This document shows positions 59,801 through 64,000 of a stretch of DNA of 64,000 nt, in pieces. The translations under genes and the position numbers were made by a program. The stretch covers positions 3,356,646 to 3,420,645 of the forward strand of contig CM034597.1 in the NCBI GenBank assembly GCA_020091685.1, in the 5' to 3' direction. The notes below the pieces were generated by a model, which worked only from the letters and a program-made list of their open reading frames with translations, had not been told where the DNA came from and did not search any database. Numbering within the stretch: the first letter of the stretch is position 1; each line of letters opens with the position of its first letter. Source of the stretch: Lutjanus erythropterus. Its lineage: Eukaryota > Chordata > Actinopteri > Lutjaniformes > Lutjanidae.

Positions 59801-60977
59801 TGACTCATGTCCTAACTGACTGTCCTGCAGGAGGTGGCCAGGAGGAGTGTAACCAAGACTCAGGTAGAGGTCGAGAATGGAGAGGAGGAAGAGGATGTGG
59901 AACAAACGGTAAGTAGAACTGGTTTAGTGTTACTGTGTCCACCTTTTACTTGCTCCAGACTTGTTCTGTTTTTCTGTTGTTTGTTGGTTACATATTTTAG
60001 TCCCTCAATGATTTTGTGAGCTTTTTTGGGGATTGTTTCAGCCTAAAATGCCTGACTTCATGGCAGCTTTTCTAAAATAGAAATAAAATGCAATGCAAGT
60101 TGCAATGTTTTGAGGTAGGTAGGGAACTGTTATGATTGTTTGATCTCGCAGGAAGCTATGATTGGTCAAATTTGCTGGGTCAGTCAGAATCCACAGGGAT
60201 TGTTTGACTTTGTGTTAATTGCACACTGTAAGAAATGCAATCTGTTTAAAATCTGTTTACGCTCACATGCTGCCACACTGATGTAGTGGTCTTGGGTGTC
60301 CTGTGTCTGAATCTCTTCCTCATGACACTTGCGATATTTTTCCTAGGATATTTTTTTTTCACTGTGTTTTGGTTCCTTTTCTCAGTGAAAGGTAATAGGA
60401 TTGAGCAGTATAAAGTTATTACAGTATTCCAGAGGATTTTGAAATCCAACAATGTAATTTTCAATACTGTCAAAAATACACGTTCCTTTTTCTATTTAAA
60501 CTGATACTGAGATGCTGTATTGAGGTGATGTATTGTAGTGTGCAGCATTCACCACCAGAGGTCAGTCTCTGTACTGGTGGACAAGAGCTGAGCTGAGCTG
60601 AGAAAGCTTGCTGTCATTCAGTGTTTGTAGAATGTTTTGACTCTAGTCATAACATTTTTTCACCTTAGAAGCTCTTTTAAGGTCTAAGATGCTTTGTGAA
60701 TAACTTATCTTTGCCAGGGTCTTCTCTTAATTTTAAGAGGAAGTTCTTAGAAAATGTTGTAATTCTAAGAATCTTCGATTTCATCTCTAGCAGCAGCTCT
60801 TTGTACCAGGCAGCTTTGTGAATACAGCCCCCTGGGATCTTATTATTTATGAATCTAATTATTAATAAATGTTTCTTGTTTTTAAAGTGAATAAAAGTAT
60901 ATCATAAACAGCTAATCTGAACCTTTTTGTTTCTCCTGCAGGGCAAGGTGGCGTCCAGAGAATGTGCCATCATGTGA
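47619..60977 (+). CDS. lmnb2: B-type lamin (lamin B2)
   Basis: Nuclear intermediate filament protein that builds the lamina under the inner nuclear membrane. Thirteen coding exons (47619-47831, 53598-53734, 53871-54027, 55550-55675, 56526-56624, 57236-57307, 57482-57607, 57700-57920, 58151-58379, 58748-58855, 59550-59669, 59831-59908, 60942-60977) total 1722 nt, 573 aa, all GT-AG and in phase. Domains: head with a Cdk-type site at S20-P21; coiled-coil rod from about residue 25 ([20 protein letters not shown]) to about 384 ([14 protein letters not shown]); SPSP sites at 388-391; nuclear localisation signal KRKR at 409-412; Ig-like tail domain about 427-545; C-terminal CaaX box CAIM (C570), predicted to be farnesylated and methylated. 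Segments such as [26 protein letters not shown] and [13 protein letters not shown] match lamin B2 rather than B1. The prelamin A cleavage region is absent, as in all B-type lamins. Confidence 0.95.
48699..49021 (-). mobile_element. family A hAT-like MITE
   Basis: 323 bp, inverted, in lmnb2 intron 1. Ends TAGAGCTGCAATG and TTGTTGCAGCCCTA lie between gttataat (48691-48698) and gttgtaat (49022-49029), an 8-bp duplication with one mismatch. Confidence 0.87.
49030..50320 (+). other. lmnb2: lmnb2 intron 1, no gene
   Basis: No coding or RNA gene signal. The 92-codon minus-strand frame at 49916-50194 has no recognisable family features. Confidence 0.5.
50326..50472. repeat. 20-bp tandem repeat, about 7 units
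   Basis: Six units of exact 20-bp period fill 50341-50460 (for example GCTATGTAGAACAGACTGTT), with partial units at both ends. Units differ by zero to a few substitutions. Confidence 0.95.
50480..52465 (+). other. lmnb2: lmnb2 intron 1, no gene
   Basis: AT-rich intron. A C14 run lies at 52420-52433. No conserved frame. Confidence 0.5.
52470..52690. repeat. dispersed repeat 'D', copy 2
   Basis: Collinear with 30586-30790 (caatatgggcaagtgcaatg, gtgctgcagagatgacctgg, aatctggtcctccag). Confidence 0.65.
53598..53734 (+). CDS. lmnb2: lmnb2 coding exon 2
   Basis: 137 nt, coil 1B start ([20 protein letters not shown]). Exons 1 and 2 together make 350 nt, about the size of the single first exon in LMNA (356 nt from memory). 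Confidence 0.97.
53871..54027 (+). CDS. lmnb2: lmnb2 coding exon 3
   Basis: 157 nt, coil 1B ([20 protein letters not shown]). The length equals the canonical lamin exon. Confidence 0.97.
54334..54414 (+). ncRNA. 26-bp hairpin in lmnb2 intron 3
   Basis: The left arm (54334-54359, TTGTCAGAACAAGTTTGAAA then TTTGTC) is complementary to the right arm (54389-54414) at 25 of 26 positions, and the one mismatch is a U-G wobble in RNA on the sense strand. The loop is 29 nt. The size suits a pre-miRNA or a tiny palindromic transposon remnant. No expression evidence. Confidence 0.4.
54812..55395 (+). repeat. repeat 'B' carrying a family A copy
   Basis: The B ends (gggttcttacaggtgctgga and gctgtaaggtgctggaaaag) surround a rearranged family A core at about 54925-55235, as in the 41-kb nest. 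It lies in lmnb2 intron 3. Confidence 0.7.
55550..55675 (+). CDS. lmnb2: lmnb2 coding exon 4
   Basis: 126 nt, [13 protein letters not shown] through FRKSMFEE. Confidence 0.97.
55711..56167. mobile_element. hAT-like TIR element in lmnb2 intron 4
   Basis: Ends TAGGACTGCCACAAAT and GGCAGCCCTA are inverted repeats, with a T-rich run and no coding capacity. No clear target duplication. Confidence 0.55.
56526..56624 (+). CDS. lmnb2: lmnb2 coding exon 5
   Basis: 99 nt, [19 protein letters not shown] through FKLAQALQ. Together with exon 6 it equals the 171-nt canonical lamin exon, so an extra intron splits it. Confidence 0.96.
57236..57307 (+). CDS. lmnb2: lmnb2 coding exon 6
   Basis: 72 nt, [20 protein letters not shown] then FKAK. 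Acceptor CACCAG, donor GTGAGA. Confidence 0.96.
57482..57607 (+). CDS. lmnb2: lmnb2 coding exon 7
   Basis: 126 nt, [15 protein letters not shown] through LNALQKQ, coil 2. Confidence 0.97.
57700..57920 (+). CDS. lmnb2: lmnb2 coding exon 8
   Basis: 221 nt, coil 2 end with the conserved rod terminus [20 protein letters not shown] then KLLEGEEH. Confidence 0.98.
58151..58379 (+). CDS. lmnb2: lmnb2 coding exon 9
   Basis: 229 nt with the [14 protein letters not shown] phosphorylation region, the SSKRKRV nuclear localisation signal and the start of the Ig-like tail. Confidence 0.97.
58437..58640. repeat. degenerate TTTATCTCATAATTCTGAC tandem
   Basis: About ten diverged units of a roughly 20-bp motif in lmnb2 intron 9. 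Confidence 0.7.
58748..58855 (+). CDS. lmnb2: lmnb2 coding exon 10
   Basis: 108 nt, [20 protein letters not shown] through KAGQSVT, Ig-like domain. Confidence 0.97.
59158..59405. mobile_element. Tc1/mariner end fragment
   Basis: cccgattccaaaaaagttgg and downstream blocks match the terminal inverted repeat of the element at 7991-9196. This is a remnant without transposase in lmnb2 intron 10. Confidence 0.7.
59550..59669 (+). CDS. lmnb2: lmnb2 coding exon 11
   Basis: 120 nt, [20 protein letters not shown] through FNADGE, Ig-like domain. Confidence 0.97.
59831..59908 (+). CDS. lmnb2: lmnb2 coding exon 12
   Basis: 78 nt, [20 protein letters not shown] then EDVEQT, the acidic linker. Confidence 0.96.
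60942..60977 (+). CDS. lmnb2: lmnb2 coding exon 13 (terminal)
   Basis: 36 nt, [11 protein letters not shown] and a TGA stop. Encodes the CaaX box. Confidence 0.96.
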   Translation, partial: GKVASRECAIM

Positions 60978-61990
60978 GGCCTTCCTGTCCCGTTGATCGC
61001 TTCTACTTCCCCCCTTATATGAATTTTTTTTTCTCTAGAGCCACTCAGATATGATCCTGTCCGTCACCTCATCATTTGGTGTTTTCATTGTTCAAGACAA
61101 TTTCAGAATTTTTGGACTAATGGACTTGTTTGTACTGCCCTGGCCTCCACATTTCTGGACCTGCTTTAATATAAATAATTTTCTTAAATATTACTAGCAA
61201 TGCTGATGTCTGTGGATCATGCAGAGATGTTGGATCCAAATATTCAGTCAAACTGCAGGGCTGCAGCTAAATACTTCCAGCCCTATTAATACTGCTTTAC
61301 ATGTTGATTCATTCCACTGGCTGTCATTCATCCTTCATGCTCAGTAGAACACAATGTGGAACGATTGCACACACGTCAACTAAAAGAACCTGTTATTTGA
61401 GATAAAGGACCTCGGCCAAATGGCCACAGACATAATTATTAATAACTTTAATGTTGAACAAATGATGAGTAACTTTTGACTGAATGTTGGAGCTGTTTTT
61501 TCCCTCCAAAGTGGAGACCTTTCTGAACAAGAGGTCTTTAAGAGTTTGATTACCCAGATAGATTTTTCCCTGCTGCATGTTCCTCTGTTTTTTTAATTTA
61601 TATATTCCTTTGAAGACAGTTGAAATTAGGGATAGGTCAGAAAGATGTTTAACTGATGTGTTCTTGTACAGTCGTGCTGGAACACATTTCCCTAAAATTA
61701 ACTACCAAATCCACTGCTGCTTTGCAGCCAAGTGGCGAGTGTTGGCCTACAGGGCTGAGACCACTACACATGTACCCCTTTTCCATGCACATGTGCTGAC
61801 TTGTCTTGACTCGGTTTGTCTCGGCACGACAGCCCAGCACGGCAGGGATTTGCATTTCCATTACAACAGGACTACCTGCTTGAGGGCGTGTCTTTAACTG
61901 AACACGAGCAGCTTAGCTTGAGTCAAAACAGCAAATAAACACTGAACTCCCTGTAAATTCTTCACAATAAAAGTCCAGTGTTATTGTGTT
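60978..61990 (+). other. lmnb2: lmnb2 3' UTR (inferred)
   Basis: Non-coding sequence after the TGA. The first clean AATAAA is at 61967-61972, but it may lie within a repeat; a second AATAAA lies near 62951. The real end is not determinable here. Confidence 0.5.
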
Positions 61991-62160
61991 ACTGGAAGGC
62001 TTTTATTATGAAGAAGCAAAACTAGGACATTCTTTAACTTCTTTCTCTCTGCTCTCGTGCAACACGCCTGTTCGAGGGGGAGAAATGGGGATTGAATAGG
62101 TGCAACTTGGCGCGATAAAAGTGGTAATGGAAATACGAATCGGCACGGTTTGCCAGTGAA
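61775..62160. mobile_element. hAT-like element (CTTTTCCAT ends)
   Basis: ccccttttccatgcacatgt at the left and ggtaatggaaatacgaatcg at the right resemble the inverted ends of a common fish hAT-type MITE with GACTCGGTTTGTCTCG-like interior. Confidence 0.5.
61967..61972 (+). terminator. lmnb2: candidate lmnb2 poly(A) signal
   Basis: AATAAA about 1 kb after the stop codon. It lies in a segment that looks repeat-derived, so use is uncertain. Confidence 0.35.
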
Positions 62161-62164
62161 TAAT

Positions 62165-63900
62165 CCCCGATGAACTCCAAACCTTTGGGACTTGCTCTCA
62201 GAATTCTAATCACACTCCTGAAGCTGTCCCTCCTTCCATCTCTGTCCCTGTCCTCTTTCTCCTCTCTCCCTCATTTCTTTTAAGGTAGTAGTGAAATGTG
62301 ATAGCTGATCTGATTTCAGTCTTACTCACGTTAGAAAACAGGAAGTGTTTGGAGCCTCAGGTGATGCTATCCTCACAGTTACCTGCAGGGGCTCCTGCAG
62401 CAGGGCCAACACAAACACTACAGGTGCATTCTGACTGACAACCTTTGATTTGTCTTTGCAATTATGTGGAAAAAGTACATCGGTCATCTGTGCGGCCTTT
62501 GTGTGGTCTGTAGTGGAAAAGCAGGCTGTCGACTCAGTGATGCCTTCAGGCAGCCCAACCAAAAGTCTCAGAGTGGTGATATTAGCAGCTTTTGCAAATT
62601 CTGATGACTGGTGAATCAGCAGCAGTGGCCAGTTAATATCAGATTCTTCTGAAATATACAGTATATTGGAATGTAAATCTTTAGTGCACACTAAAATCTG
62701 AAGTCCTGCAACAAATGGAACTTGAGGAAACTCTAACAGTGAAGGAGGGGAGTGGAAACTTGCCCCTTTAAAGCTTATAAGCATGATGAGTAACAGTTGT
62801 TATCGTGAGCCCGCTGCAGCTTTCTGTCAGTGCTCACCAATGTTTCAGCTCTGATTCAGTCCTCAACACTTGTGAAAGATAAGTGTCTCTCAGGCTCACT
62901 AGATAAAGAGCAGAAACTTAGTCCATGCATACAGATGAAGAGAGAAATGAAATAAACTTTGTCTTGTAATCATGTAATTAGCAGTGAACTGTATGGACGC
63001 ACACTGCTCACACTGTTGACCCTGTGACAGCGGTGTCATACATGTCCTGCACCAAAGGGCTGGTGTGTCAGTGCAGCAGGGTTACAGCCATAAAATTTGT
63101 TAACTCATGCTCATGTGTTAAAATGATGCAGGTTTTCTCTGCTGGGGTCATAATGGGACAGACTGGCCCACATTCCTCCATCACTGCTCTTAAAATTCTG
63201 AGCAACCAAAATGTGTCTGGAGTTGGACCTGGTGGATGTGGGCCTGCTGAAATAATAGTAATAATAATAATATGCCTAAAAGTAAAGTCCTTGGACTGGC
63301 TTTGTCAATCTGACATTTTGAACTGACATAATGCCTCCATTTTACAAGCACACAAGGTAAACAGTGAGAGCAACACTTGATCATCCACATCTCTGTATTC
63401 TCTTGCATTATTTTTAGATTGCAGTACAAGTGTTGCTCTCACAACTTGTGTGTCATCTTGGGGAAACTCAGATTTTTCTTGTGTTTGTATGCTGTGCGTT
63501 ACGTTGCTAGTTATTTTTCTATAGAGTTCTTGTCTATGTAATCAATTTGTTTACATATAATTTTGTGTTTAGGATTTCTGGGGGTGATTTAAAGTTGGGT
63601 GTTCATGACCTAAACAGAAGCTGATTAAATCAAATTTCAGGATTCAGGTAAAACAACACTACTGTAGTGTTCAGAGAGTTTAAAGGATATAAAAAAAAAA
63701 CATTTTCTTATTGGCAGAAGATGCCTTGTAATTGATAAATGACCAACTTTAAGCATTTGAATGAGATGGAAGTCTAGACTGTGACTTAATTTTGATTGCT
63801 CTATAGAACAGACATTTTAAAGCTATACACATTGTATTTACAATGGTAACTCAGTCCCTCCAGGAATTATTAATCTTTCTATCCCACCACAAGAAATAAT
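62165..63900. other. downstream intergenic, no gene recognised
   Basis: The longest open frame in the window (152 codons, minus strand, 62326-62784) lies here. It has no domain, signal or splice context that I recognise. The rest is AT-rich and non-coding. Confidence 0.45.
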
Positions 63901-63904
63901 GCAC

Positions 63905-64000
63905 ATTCAACCAAAAGGGGTTTGTTTTACTCACAACTCAAAAATATTCATTTTACTGTCAGAGAGGAGTAAAGAAACCAGAAAATATTCACATTTAAGA
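63905..64000 (+). mobile_element. family A MITE, cut by window end
   Basis: Forward core (actcacaactcaaaaatatt, then agaaaccagaaaatattcac) running off the right edge. Confidence 0.75.

Noticed and set aside
62326-62784. 152-codon minus-strand open frame, the longest in the window
   Set aside because: No recognisable domain, motif, signal peptide or splice structure, and it lies in repeat-flanked DNA downstream of lmnb2. A protein search or transcript could overturn this.

Overview
The window is vertebrate nuclear DNA, almost certainly from a teleost fish. Four conserved genes have small exons separated by introns full of fish-type repeats: short hAT-like elements with 8-bp target duplications, Tc1/mariner elements, LINE fragments, an L2/HpaI-type 3' tail, and CA/TA microsatellites. 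I see no operon, phage, CRISPR or viral locus. I infer the clade from gene sequences and repeat style only.

Layout. (1) 1036-4313, minus strand: first three coding exons of prohibitin-2 (phb2); the rest lies left of the window. (2) 7779-32281, minus strand: complete five-exon pde6d, encoding the 150-residue prenyl-binding protein PrBP/delta. Its 16.5-kb first intron has the hallmarks of a U12-type (minor spliceosome) intron. (3) 38571-40754 plus a non-coding first exon near 43250-43281, minus strand: complete rpl36 (105 aa). (4) 47619-60977, plus strand: complete 13-coding-exon B-type lamin of 573 aa ending in CAIM. Its body matches lamin B2, so I call it lmnb2. rpl36 and lmnb2 are divergent, about 4 kb apart; their human counterparts are both on 19p13.3 (from memory). 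phb2 and pde6d lie head-to-tail on the minus strand. The four genes are housekeeping neighbours, not a pathway.

The rest is introns and intergenic DNA. One hAT-like non-autonomous family ('family A' here, ends TAGGGCTGCAAC / TTGCAGCCCTA) appears about 17 times. Larger host repeats ('B' and 'C') carry A copies inside them, and at 40.8-42.5 kb a three-level nest is visible. A complete but broken Tc1-like element lies at 34890-36491, a deleted Tc1/mariner relative at 7991-9196, and a 928-bp hAT-type element with perfect 8-bp duplications at 18521-19448.

Main points for a second look: the U12-type intron of pde6d; a (TG)35 tract against the 3' splice site of phb2 exon 3; a 73-bp sequencing-library adapter (Tn5 mosaic end plus what looks like an stLFR/MGI adapter) built into the assembly at 4578-4650; an RNA-foldable 26-bp hairpin in lmnb2 intron 3; two extra introns and a lamin-B1-like CaaX box in lmnb2; and nested repeat histories. 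I found no convincing new protein system.
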